64,000 nucleotides of DNA from the NCBI GenBank assembly GCA_032433595.1, contig JASWJB010000157.1, forward strand, positions 31,492 to 95,491, in the 5' to 3' direction. Below are positions 22,388 to 33,256 of this stretch, piece by piece. Made by a program: the position numbers and the translations under genes. This DNA comes from Conoideocrella luteorostrata (taxonomy: Eukaryota > Ascomycota > Sordariomycetes > Hypocreales > Clavicipitaceae). The notes beneath the pieces are model-generated. The model ran no database searches. It was not told where the DNA came from and saw only the letters and a program-made list of their open reading frames with translations. Position 1 is the first letter of the stretch. Each line of letters opens with the position of its first letter.

Positions 22388-23079
22388 AAATAGCGTTTTC
22401 ATGACAACGCAAGTTATTTTGACTGCGTATATTTACGACCATACTCATCTGAGGCAGGCAACGGCATTCTTTACATTTGAGATAGAGGTTCTTGTGGAAC
22501 AGTCCAGTGAGATCCATTCGGATGGGCTCCCTTCTCACACCAGAGAACGTCAAGGTGAGCAATGAGAATTCGGCACGAGAAATGAGCCAAAATGACGCGT
22601 TCTCGAACTTGGATATTCGCATTAATTACGTAATAGAAAATCAAGTCGTGCTTGTTACGATGACTCTTGGCAAAAGGTAGGCGCTGATCCAGCAGAATTC
22701 ATTTGGCATTATAAGAGTAGATCAGAACATACTGATACTGTATAGATTCGTTAATCTGAGGTAATAGCTTTTTCAATTCCAACTTCACATTAGCTCAGAA
22801 CAATGGCACGTTACGTTTTGATACAATCTTTCCATCCCGAAAATCGGCCCTCGTGATATACGCGTTGATGTCTAATCTATTGACTTATGTGGCACTGTTT
22901 GTCGCTCCCCCCATCAGGCAGCACACCTCTACGGCTGGCATTCAGAGACGAAGTTGAAACTACTAGCTCGCTTGCCGATGCTGAACAAGTTTTGTAGCTG
23001 TATGATCAAGCTTTCTAAGCATGCATCAACCGTTGTGTCAACAGGTCTCTGGCTCTTTGGCGACGGGCTTGTCGGTACA
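22388..23079. other. Gene-free stretch
   Basis: No coding region, repeat or regulatory element could be supported in these 0.7 kb. Confidence 0.35.
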
Positions 23080-23640
23080 TCAATAGCGACAGGCAAGCAG
23101 CGGCAGTACCGGGTCTGAGATCGAAACTAGCGATTTAGCACCTGATCTTGGCTCTGCAATCAATGCGGAAGATGATTCGTTCAAGGTCATCTCAGCCATG
23201 ATCACGATTATTACATTCTCATAATGGTGTTGTAAGGAATTTGCCTGCCGCGCCTGGTGCCGCTCTGGTATCGTGGCATTCTTTGCCCAGGAAACAAATA
23301 GCAAAAGACGCATAGACTCGCATTGTTTCCTGGTATACAGAGGGTAATGGAGGATCGAAAGCATCATGCGGATGGCGCAGTAATCAGGTAATTGAGACTC
23401 ATCAGGTACAATCCCAAGCCTCATGCAGACAACGCTGACTGTGTTCATTGTACGTGCCAGAAAATCTAGAAACAGGGCACACATGGTGGTGCTGCTATGA
23501 TGCAATTTTCCCCCTATCGGCAGGTGTTTAACAATGATATAATTTGACTTGGCCACTCACAGCGTAAACGCCATTGCCAATCATGCACGATTCGCGAAAT
23601 CTTATCATGTTCTGTAGAGTAGCCCCAAGAGCGATATCAG
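23080..23640 (-). CDS. Unrecognised coding-like segment (possible two-exon 3' end)
   Basis: A 158-codon minus frame (23556-23080) has amino-acid composition and regular helices like a real protein, for example CAIRMMLSILHYPLYTR, MRLLLFVSWAKNATIPER and YENVIIVIMAEMTL. Upstream at about 23640-23575, a frame reading HDKISRIVHDWQWRLR ends at a GTGAGT donor, and an acceptor at CCGATAG near 23527 would join the two in frame through an intron of about 47 bases. No start codon or N-terminal domain is found further upstream, where the DNA is not coding. It may be the 3' end of a decayed gene. I do not recognise the family. Confidence 0.3.
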
Positions 23641-24456
23641 CCTAAGGCAGTGTGAACAGGTTCGTTAACGTTGATGTCGTGACAAGTGGCGTGGATATCT
23701 TATGCCAGTCAAAGGGACGCAGATGCCATGCGTTCCGAGGGGTGGGATCACGAGCCGCTAAAGGCGCGGATTGTTTAATGACACGGCAACATGATGACCG
23801 CTGGATCGTCGAGGCATCAATTGTCTTTACGGAGAGTTGGGTGGCGCATATGCGTCGGGCAGCTTTGCTGCCTAAAATTTCCATTAGTCAGGATGTCGTA
23901 AGGGCAGGGCAAGAGTTAGATTTTCCCATCGAGATGTGCGTTTAAGTGTTTCGCAGAGGAAAGGCTGCAATCAACTTATCGAATGACATAGAGGCGGAAC
24001 ATGGCCGTACGAATCAATGCGCAGTTCTTTCTGTGTCGCAGACGGCAGATTATCGTGCTTCTTAAAGCAGATGAAGGATTGATTGATCACGGCCCGGTCG
24101 TAATGGCGCAACTTCTACGAGTCCGAATGCAATGCGTTGTTTGAGTCGTCCTCGGTGCGACGGCACGTCCCGTGTTATAAATTAAAGGTAAATCTCGGCA
24201 AGTTACTTCGTAAATGCGTAGAAGCTGAGGGTATAAGAAGACCACTAAAGCAGTCTTTGCCAAAGCCGACACGCAATACGCATTGTGACTGCACCGCTAG
24301 CTATGTCGCCCTTTCTGCGGACATGCACTGTGCTTGTAGCTCTCCTCGCCCCCGCACAGATCCACTCCACGCGAACGCGTCGCACTGACGCGCCATACCT
24401 AACTTGCTACTATTCCATGAGTTTCGGGTGAATCACGTGGCGTTGGCATGTACAAC
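23641..24456. other. Gene-free stretch
   Basis: Several short frames overlap here (for example 23652-23945 plus and 23642-23884 minus) without any recognisable motif. Nothing further can be supported. Confidence 0.3.
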
Positions 24457-24684
24457 TTAACAATTCATTCGATTTGTCGCTGAGTTGTGCGGAGGAACCG
24501 GGTCAAAGTACAGCAAACCAGACTGCCTCGAAATGGGTACATCAGACTCGTATACTTCATTGATGAATAGATTTGCAAGCCATCGGTTGCATCTTGCCAA
24601 GGCAAACAAATGTCGGCTAACATGGAGAAGAAGTTCAATGGGAAGTTGAAAGAAATGACAACGAAACTTTGAGATGCTATGCAT
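24457..24684 (-). pseudogene. F-box protein N-terminal fragment
   Basis: From a Met at 24684 the minus frame reads FQLPIELLLHVSRHL, FALARCNRWLANLFINEVYE and SGLLYF, then ends. This follows the F-box pattern (LPxELLLxI, a gap, then LxRxNRxLxxLxNxxLY) as in fungal F-box/ankyrin proteins, where the F-box binds Skp1 of an SCF ubiquitin ligase. The loop usually found between the two F-box helices is shortened by a few residues, and no ankyrin repeats follow before the stop, so it is a truncated relic. Confidence 0.5.
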
Positions 24685-25457
24685 TTTGGCTTCTATATAA
24701 ATGTAATGATCCAAGATGAAAGGAATCGGTACCGTAGAGATGTTTTTCCAAGAAGAAAATTTCAGGAAGAGTATCTTTGCGCTTTTCAATGCAGTTAAAC
24801 CGGGCCAATCCATATCTGAGGCTACCGTCTTTGACTTAATAGGGGTTAATTCGAATCTGGCCCGCTAGTTCGCCACCACACATCTCAAGATGTAAATATC
24901 CGTAGTTTGTTACTGTACTGTTAAATAGTAAGGAAGTACTGTAAATATAATTAAATATTACTATACTATTTAGAGCATAAATTCTGTGACAAGTGCGTAA
25001 GTACTTACAGTAGTTTTTTCAGGAAGGAAAGAACACACCAAAAGCCCGGAAGGCCTTATGATTCTGTTCGGTATTGATCAAATGGTTCGTGCACTTGGGT
25101 TGTCAATATCATGTATTGTAAATCGTCGGTATCAAGCGCAGCGTAACTCGGTCGTAGCGAACAAGGTCAGATTCGTCATGGTGTCGAGTTAATTCTCAAT
25201 TGAAGTTGTAGAATCACTCAAAAACGCATGATCAAATGGTTCAGATTTCCAGGTAGTCGGTATCAAGTAATAATAGGCAATAATAGTTAGGTCACAAAAT
25301 GTCAATTTGCTTCACGAAGAAGGCATGATTTCTTCTCTCCGAAGGGGAGCTACGTTAATTATAAGTATATCGTTCAAGGCTAACTATTAATAACATCATC
25401 CCTGTCAAAGAAATCCTTACTCCACGCAGTTACCCTAGGGAGTGCTCAAATTCCCGC
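24685..25457. other. AT-rich stretch with an inverted relative near 26.5 kb
   Basis: Between about 24905 and 25025 there is AT-rich DNA containing GTAAGTACTTACAGTA. A similar AT-rich block in the opposite orientation lies at about 26450-26545. No genes occur between 24685 and the LINE target duplication. Confidence 0.35.
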
Positions 25458-25793
25458 ATAAAGTATTTAGCTCTTGTCCGCGCATGCCATTTCCGGCTGC
25501 CATTGCAGCCCGTGTAAACGATCAATATGGTCTAGCGAACACATCACCTGCACAACCAGCTGACGGGTATCAGAATAGACAGTGAGCGCCGCTGAGCTGC
25601 CGCCATGCTAGATGGTGTTCTGTTTCCTTTGCAAAAGGTCGCGTCCTGGAATGGGCCTCGTAGTTTTGTAGATTAGTCACTAGCCTAGCACGTCCTGTGC
25701 CCCTTAGAGGGAACCTGAGCGGCCTGAGGCCGCTGGACGGAAAATACACATAACATAACATAACATAACATAACATAACATAAAGTATTTAGC
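25458..25793 (+). mobile_element. 5'-truncated LINE-like insertion with (ATAAC)n tail
   Basis: A 14-base perfect direct repeat, ATAAAGTATTTAGC, flanks the insert (25458-25471 and 25780-25793). The body (25472-25779) ends with a GC-rich hairpin GCGGCCTGAGGCCGC at about 25719-25733 and a tail of about seven ATAAC units. A long target duplication plus a simple-repeat tail and no terminal repeats is the signature of target-primed reverse transcription, as for Tad-like non-LTR elements. No reverse transcriptase is left, so this is a truncated 3' end; a SINE is possible, but no polymerase III box B was found. Confidence 0.75.
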
Positions 25794-26703
25794 AAGCCCA
25801 CACATTCACATCTCTTGCACGAGAATTGCATCCAAGGGTTCTGATTGGATGATATATGTAGGCATAGATAATTGAATTGATGATCCCGCTAAGAGAGGAT
25901 TCCCCTCAGCTGCTAGAGAAAAGGGGGCGCGCGCTCCACCCAAGTGGTGTGCGCTGATTCTTCAATCCGAGCATACTAGGTACTCTACGCGTGGTGCGTG
26001 CCGTGCAACAGCATCAATTGGCATTATGGCGCTCAAACATGAGTGCAAGCAAGAAACCTTCACAAAATGCCAAAACTGGATTTGAAAACCCATTATATGA
26101 TGAGTTGGAGCCTTTTATTGCTGAATAGTTTCTTGCTGACTTTGAACCATAATTTCGGTGTCAACGAACGCTAATTACATAGCCTCCCGGAGAAGAAGCT
26201 GCTTTTGCGCAGGATAATACAGTCACGGGGAGACAAGCAGAAGGCCTGGGGGAGGGGTTGAATAGAGACAATTTGTTCTATGTATCTTGACATTCAGTTT
26301 TTCGAAGGTAGAATAGTCCAGCTGGTAGATATTAATATTTATAGCACTTGTTGCTGCGAAAGGAATGTCCTGTTCACGATGCTTGCAAAGTGACTTTAGG
26401 CTCGATACGAATAATATGGTGTTCAATTTTCTTTTCGCCGCTAAATATAAGTCCTGTAAGTAAGTACTTATGCATTTATTATTAAATATAATATTAAGTA
26501 TACATTACAGTATTTACTAATGCGTACTTAAATACTGTACCGCAGCAACTCAACGCAGGTATTTTGGTGTTTCATCTCGTGGCGCAAACATCAAGTGCGT
26601 TTCCTGATTTCTTTCGCTTTGTTGATCACAAGAATCTTCGGGGTATTTTGCTTACTAACAGCTCAACCAAGGATAGATATACCCACGAGGATCATCACCG
26701 GCC
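25794..26703. other. Gene-free AT-rich stretch
   Basis: Non-coding, with AT-rich blocks near 26320-26345 and 26450-26545. The right end leads into the DUF3716-like gene; no clear TATA box is found. Confidence 0.35.
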
Positions 26704-28886
26704 ATGGTGACGGGAGCTTCGCAGTCCACGATCATGCCCCCTTCAGAGACTAATTCGCCCACAGCTGAAGCCCTCGAGCAGATCGAAGACTTTTTTATAG
26801 GCTGGGTCGTGGATAGCTTAGACGAATGTGACTCAGCCCAGCGGCCGATAAAAATCTATGAACAGGAAATCGCGTCGGAAACAGCTTTTATTAACGAAGC
26901 ATTCAACTCCATCTACCACTCACTGGATACGGACAGGAAGCAAAAGGTGAAGGACGATATAGTCGATCATGCCGGCAACTTGGCAATTCTCAAAATCAAG
27001 TACAAGGATGCAAATGAAGTGTCCGAGGTTCGGTGTAAACACATTTTGCAACGGCTCTGCGACAAAATGTTCAAGGTTTTAGGGCCAACGTTTATCAGAC
27101 ACCCACTGGAACAGATACCGAGAGACAAGGTCACATCGTATCTTCCGCGTGCCGCCCTCGGCGGCGTTGATAGTAGTGCCGTGCATCCAGACCGGGAGTG
27201 GGCAGCCACAGATCCCCGCGGGCCTCAAGGAGTATGGGACCGCCTAGCTTGCTTTTTTCCCCTGCGAAAATCTGACACAATCAGGGCACTCCCGAAGTCG
27301 AAGGCATGATGGAAAGGTCATACAGAACGGAGGGAGATACTCCTCCAACAAAAAAACGTCGTATCAGCACAGCCGCGGACCAATCACACTCTATCAGCAT
27401 AGCACATGTCCCTAACGAGCACCTCGAGGACGAAACCATCTCCAATGAAAGTAGAAATCATCAAGCGGAAGTTATTCCCCAATCCTCCAGCAATGCTGAT
27501 AAAGAGGCTCCCGATAATGCTATTTCCAATACAGTCACCAATGCCACCGGGGGTGAGCAGTTTGGGCCAGTTCTCTCTCTATCAGCTATGATTCCTCAAG
27601 TTTCTGACAAAGATCATAGCCCGAGCGAAACCACAGGCGATGTTTGAGATAACAGACTCTGAAGGAATATATATTAAATGGGTTAGGCAAGCCGAGGCCT
27701 GGACGAGCAATGATCGTATACACACACTCACGGGGTTTCCTGTCAAGAGACCCGTGACGATTCGACAAAAACGAAAACAAAATTTCATTCAGGCCCACCT
27801 GGAAAGTATAAGCAGTCAAACCGAGACCAGAGATGATACGAAGCTTCTCTCTTGCTTGATACAGGCCACCGGTGAGACCATGGATGGGCCGTGCAGAACT
27901 TGTAGAAGAAAGTGGGGCCCTTTCCAGGGCTGCATCAGACTGCAACATTCACGACTTCCAAATTGCGGCAACTGCGAGTGGAACCGTAAAGGCTGTCGAG
28001 GAGCTACCGCGTTGAAAGTGACAGCCGTGGAACAGAACTCCTCTGACGGAGATGATGCTGCACAAATAAATCGCCAGCAAAGCACCGGGCATGCCTTTAG
28101 TGATTTTGAGGCTCGGGGAAACTCGCTTGCTAACCCAGCTTATTACTCCCCGGCATCTCCAACAAAGTCTCATGCCACCTTAGGTAACAGTCGCCTTAGC
28201 CTAAGGGTATCCGACCAATCCTTAACCCCATCTCCAGGCGACGTAATAAGCCAGCCGCCTACCCAAGCGCTGGATGAAAACGGTAAAGAACCCCTTATCC
28301 TCAACGTACATATAAAAACTAATCATGGACAAAAGGATCATCCGTGCCGCCGGCACACAGATCGGTAGATACACTGTAACTTCTGGACCGTAGTGAGTTG
28401 AACCTGTCCAAATCCACGAATACACAGCCCGAGTTTCGCATCGACGAGGTATCCGAAACAGAAACAGACTCTCAGAGTGGGAACACACTAAACAGTACCG
28501 ATTTCAGAATTTTGCAGGTAAAGAACCGGCTTTTCACGACAGAGAAGGAGACTATCCAGTATTGGAGCTGGAGGGATGTTGCCAAATATTTCAAGCATCA
28601 AATTCTTGAGAACTTGAATCCTGTTAGATGGGGAGCTTTGCGGGATCCTGCTGACTTTGATATTTGGCCAAGTGAGATATCAGAGATAAAATGGAGTTTA
28701 GAGGCGCTGTTTGTGCAAATCAACATGAAAGGCGAAAGCTCCAGCACCTCTGCTCTGGACGGAGCGCCGAGAGGAAATGTCATGGCGGCCTTCAAAAGCG
28801 AGCCCACAATGCGCCGAATTCCTGACGTTCTGTTATGGCATGGCACTCAACACGATCGAGGGAAAGAGGTGAGCAATGAGAGTTAG
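26704..28886 (+). pseudogene. DUF3716-like fungal protein split over four frames
   Basis: Four plus-strand frames follow one another: 26704-27309, 27306-27647, 27640-28368 and 28398-28886. The third contains GPCRTCRRKWGPFQGCIRLQ and LPNCGNCEWNRKGCRG, the cysteine pattern of DUF3716, a fungal domain of unknown function. The fourth has a helical part (QVKNRLFTTEKETIQYWSW). The first is rich in acidic helices and the second is a low-complexity linker with a basic PTKKRRIS stretch that could be a nuclear signal. The first two junctions overlap by 4 to 8 bases, and no intron of normal size joins them, so frameshifted decay of one gene of about 700 codons is the simplest reading. Unrecognised introns or separate genes remain possible. 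Confidence 0.5.
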
Positions 28887-30352
28887 CTCCGCTCTGCAGC
28901 ACAGTTCGCGCATAACCTGCGATTCATATGAAGCTGACATTTCTTAACAAGCGAGGATCTAGTTACCAGTTGGCGCACAATTCCGTCGCGGTACCGAATC
29001 TCAGATTTAGGAGACGAAGCCAATGTAACATGGGCTATAATGTGCTGAGAAAAGCTAAATCGGTTCCCTGTTTCGCTTAAATCAACAGCAAAAACAGAAT
29101 TGCCTCCGGCCACACAAGGACTACGCTACAAAGGACCTCATCTGGCGGAAGCGAGGCAGAACAAAGATGGACAGATTCGAGTATTGAATTACGATATGTA
29201 TTGGTCTTTGTAACTTTGGATGTATACTTGCTCCTTTAAAATTAAACTTCGCAGTCTCTAATTAATGTGCGGTCGAGTCCACTGAACGTTCAGCTTTGAT
29301 TCATTCAAGTTACATTTAAAATCCTTCCGATTATATTCGTTACAGAACGTTGCCTGCTTGGCATTTGCCATAGACAGGATGTGGGCTTGGCTATCAGGTG
29401 TATTTCTGACCACATGTCCCTCTGCTGCCCCAGATTCCCTTGTTTGGATTACAATTCGAGAAGTCTATATTCTCGACACAAGTTTTTGCTGCAAGATTTG
29501 CGCCTCAACTTCCAGATTTGCAGGAAGCGCGACAAGTACGATGCCGATGCTTCCTTCGACTTCTCCCTGACACGCCTGCTTGGTCGTTTGCAATCAGTCT
29601 GCCTGGCCTCGTTCCATCCGACACAAGACACTGGATCGTCCTTTTTCTGACAAGATAGTCTATTGAGTCGATGGATCAACTTAGGAGAAGAGAAATTGAT
29701 CGTTTCTGCTGTGGTCTGGGAGAAGACTGTGCAAGTAAAGGAACAGGCGATATCAGCATCACCAATCTTTCTCTTGTAAACGTTATCTTCATAAACGCTG
29801 CTTCGACAATGCTTTTAATTGCTATCAAGTGACCTGTAACAAATGCACCAAGATTATCCTTGTCAGTATTGTTGAACACCATTCCTTTGTACGGCAGTTT
29901 TTCTAACTGCTTCTCCATACGCTACTATGCTCTGTAGTTTCGTGCATGATAAGGGAAGGACGTACTGCTGTTTGAAGTGGGAGAACATTCAGCAGAGTCG
30001 AAATTTGGCGGGAACAACATTCCAGAGGACGAAAATTGATGGCCGATTATCGGGCTCTAAACTTGTTCTTTGTTTTTTAATACAGATACAATCCGAGAGG
30101 CACTGATCTCCCCTCCGAATCTACGGGAACGGCCGCCGCTTTTGGCAGCTTCGACATAGAGAGGGCCAACAAACAACTCATGTACGGTATACATCGAAAG
30201 CCGGCAACTATGTTGTTGGAGCTTGGTTGGGGCTTGGAGTGAGCACAAAAATAGCTCCGCTGTTCCGCCCGCCGCTCGAGGTCGTTTATACTCATTGGTC
30301 GCAGTTCGTAACCCGTAGCATAAAATGTTGGGGCACGAGTAGCAAAGCTGCC
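28887..30352. other. Gene-poor stretch with short coding-like scraps
   Basis: No gene can be assigned. At about 30080-30240 a plus frame reads FDIERANKQLMYGIHRK and then stops; it looks like the end of an unknown protein. Overlapping frames at 29358-29679 carry no motif. The stretch ends at the CTTCT target duplication (30353-30357). Confidence 0.35.
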
Positions 30353-30357
30353 CTTCT

Positions 30358-30560
30358 TGTGGGTTGCACAGGGTTGTGCAATGATCATGATCATCGGCTT
30401 CAAATACAATATATTCAATAATAGTCAAATCGGTTATCTAAGAGAAGAAGAATAAGTCAAGCTATGATGCCTACGATACCCGTATAAATAGGGTGGCCGA
30501 AAGGTGACCACGTGACGATATCCGTGCTCTTATTGTGTGCTTGGCGGCGATATTCCAACA
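30358..30560 (-). mobile_element. Solo LTR (copy B, reverse orientation)
   Basis: The 203-base element reads TGTGGGTTGCACAGGG at its left end and GCGATATTCCAACA at its right end, the reverse complement of copy C. It is flanked by the perfect 5-base repeat CTTCT (30353-30357, 30561-30565). It contains the shared GGTGACCACGTGACG segment and a CCCGTATAAATAG TATA-like box. It ends 54 bases before the first codon-like position of the RPC1 relic. Confidence 0.88.
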
Positions 30561-32104
30561 CTTCTGGCTGCCACTTAGCTCGTCTCTGACTGCTTCGTTT
30601 AGCCATTAGCCATCATGGCCATCTCCCTCGACAGCTCAGCCAAGCAGCAAATTTTCTGCAACGTATGGCGTACAATGTCGACGGTATAGCATCGTTAGAT
30701 CTTTCCCGCTGACCTGTCTTCCGGAGCTGTGGGCATGTGCTCCTACATGATGCTGAGCGACAAGACTTCCTCAGGGAGCTCCGGTGGCCGCACCTTGATA
30801 ATCTTCGACGAACAGATACGCAAAAGAATTAACAAACATTGCTGAAAAGTTAAACAATGCCCTTGTTGCAAATCACTAAACGGTCAAATTCGCAAGGTCG
30901 GCATGCTTAAGATCATTCACGATAAATTCTCTGCCTATAATAAATCCACTTCCGCAAAGAAAGTACCTCCCGAAAGTAAGGTCAAGTTCGACACGTCGTT
31001 CGCTCAAGCTCGGCAGGGAAATCCTGAGCTAGAGAAACATTTACGTAAAGCAGTTGAAGATCTCAACCCCCTAACAGTTTTGAAAAGAGCATCCCCATCA
31101 GCGACTGCGAGCTTCTTGGTCTAGATCCTGCTGAAGGAAGACCTGAGATGTTTATTTGATAGTGTTTACCGGCTCCACCTGTTTGCGTCAGGCCATCAGC
31201 AGCTCAAGATAATGCAAGCAAATGGAGATGACTTAATGGTAAAGCTGGCCGACATTGTCTGGGCCAGCGGCATAATTCGCTTGGCCTACAGAAGGGTTCA
31301 CCAATTCAAACTCTCATGGAGCAGTGGCAGTATCTCCAGACCCAGGTTGCTATGCATGTCAATGGTGACGTATCAAGGCTACAACAGCCAGGCTTTGGCT
31401 AGGCTATCAGAGGCTTCTGTCAGCGTCTGAAGGGAAAACAAGGACTCTTCCGCGGCAATTTTATCTGGCAAACGAGTGGATTTTTCCGGCAGGACAATTA
31501 TTTCGCCGGACCCAAATCTTGGTATTGAAGAGTTAGCTGTTCCTCAGCTTGTCGCAAAGAACCTGACATATCCGGATAGAGTTTAACGACAAAACATTGA
31601 AAAACTTCGCAATACATTCGGAATAGTCCTGAGGTATGGCCCGGTGCTGTGCGATGGTGGTTACGAAATATCGCTTAGATTCGCCAATGGGGAGCTGGTT
31701 GCCAAAGAACTGACAGCAGGTGATATTGTGGAGCGTCACATCAATGATGGCGATGTTGTTTTCTTCAATCGCCAGCCATCGCTCCATAAACTGAGCATCA
31801 TGGGTCAATTAGTCAAAGTCCGCCCCTAGAGAACTTTTCGACTCAACGAATGCGTGTGCAATCCATACAATGCGGATGTTGATGGAGATGAGATGAACTC
31901 GCATGTTCCTCAATCGAAGAAGCTCGCACAGAAGCCATTGCCTTGCTGGGGGTCAAGCATAATCGGACGACACCGAAGAGCGGGGAGCTCATTATTGCTC
32001 ATACGCAGGATTTTATCATTGGGGCTTTCCTCCTTAGCAGCGGTTGTAGCGATGAATCGATTAGCCAAGCTATGTGCTCGGCAACTCTCGAATGAAGGTT
32101 TTTC

Positions 32105-32314
32105 TGTTGGAATCCTGCCGTCAAGCACAATAGGAAGCAGGGAGCGGGTCACGTGGTCACCCTTCGACCACGATATTTATACGGCGATATCGAGCCTTCC
32201 ACCTTGACTTGTTTTCTTCTTCTTAGAGATACAGACAGAGATTTTCAAATGTATTTCATTTTGACCGCAATTGGTATCGATACCGTTATTGCACAACACC
32301 CTGTGCAACCCACA
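32105..32314 (+). mobile_element. Solo LTR (copy C) inserted in the RPC1 relic
   Basis: The 210-base element begins TGTTGGAATCCTGCCG and ends CTGTGCAACCCACA. The perfect 5-base repeat TTTTC flanks it (32100-32104, 32315-32319). Removing the element and one TTTTC restores the codons GGT TTT TCC ATT GGC, giving GFSIGVSDV as in RPC1. This proves an insertion into the coding sequence. It shares TCACGTGGTCACC and TTTATACGGCGATATCG with copy A. Confidence 0.92.
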
Positions 32315-33256
32315 TTTTCCATTGGCGTTAGTGATGTGTCAAGGATAAGCAATCTGATAAGAGAGAAACGCAAGCTTATAGCCAATATACAACGGCAAAG
32401 CGATGAACTCATCGAGAGGTTTAATCAATGAAAACTTCCCAGGGTCACTGGTTGTAACTTCGAAGAAACGCTCAAAAACTCGATATCCGGCATTCTCAGC
32501 AAGGTACGGCAGCAAGCTGGCGAGTATTGCATTAATACGCTTAGTCCTCATAACACGCCGCTGGTCATGGCCAAATCAGGCTCAAATGGCTCGGATATTA
32601 ATGTGGCACAAATGGTCGCTCTCGTTGGGCAGCAAATCATAGGCGGGCAGCGAGTGCCAACAGCTTCCAGGATCGAAGTTTGCCTCATTTCCCCAAAAAC
32701 ACACGACAGCCAGCTTCCAAAGGGTTCGTGGAGAATAGCTTCTACTCTGGGCTTATACCTACGGAATTTCTTTTTCATGCCATGTCTGGTAGAGATGGCC
32801 TAGTTGATACGGCAGATAAAGGGCGGAAACTGGATATATGCCCCGTAGACTCATGAAGTCATTCGAGGACCTATTCGTGCAGTATCATAATACAGTCCGG
32901 ACTTATGGCGGCAACCTTGTTCAATTCTAGTACGGAGCTGATAGGCTTAACCCTGTTGATATGGAAAGCCCTGATGTCCCGGTACACTTTCTAAGAACCT
33001 GGACCACGCGGAGAGTTTAACGATTAATTATAACGAGCAGTCGCTAACGCCGATCAACATATGAGCTATTACGAGCTCTCTGCTCCAAAAAGGAACGTAC
33101 GCTACTCGTTCGTAAGGATCTTGTATATAATGCAGTTCTTGAATACGACGAAGACTGATTGACGAGCTCGACGGCGGCCGAAACTATCTAAAATCGATTG
33201 AGAACTTCATAGAAGGATTAGCCGCGAAGCTTCTTAAGGTTCAAGAAATTGCTAGT

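Noticed and set aside
22181..22565. Heptad-repeat ORFs on both strands (HKFDGVP and PSNLWGT)
   Set aside because: They result from a 21-base tandem repeat lacking stops; no other protein features accompany them.
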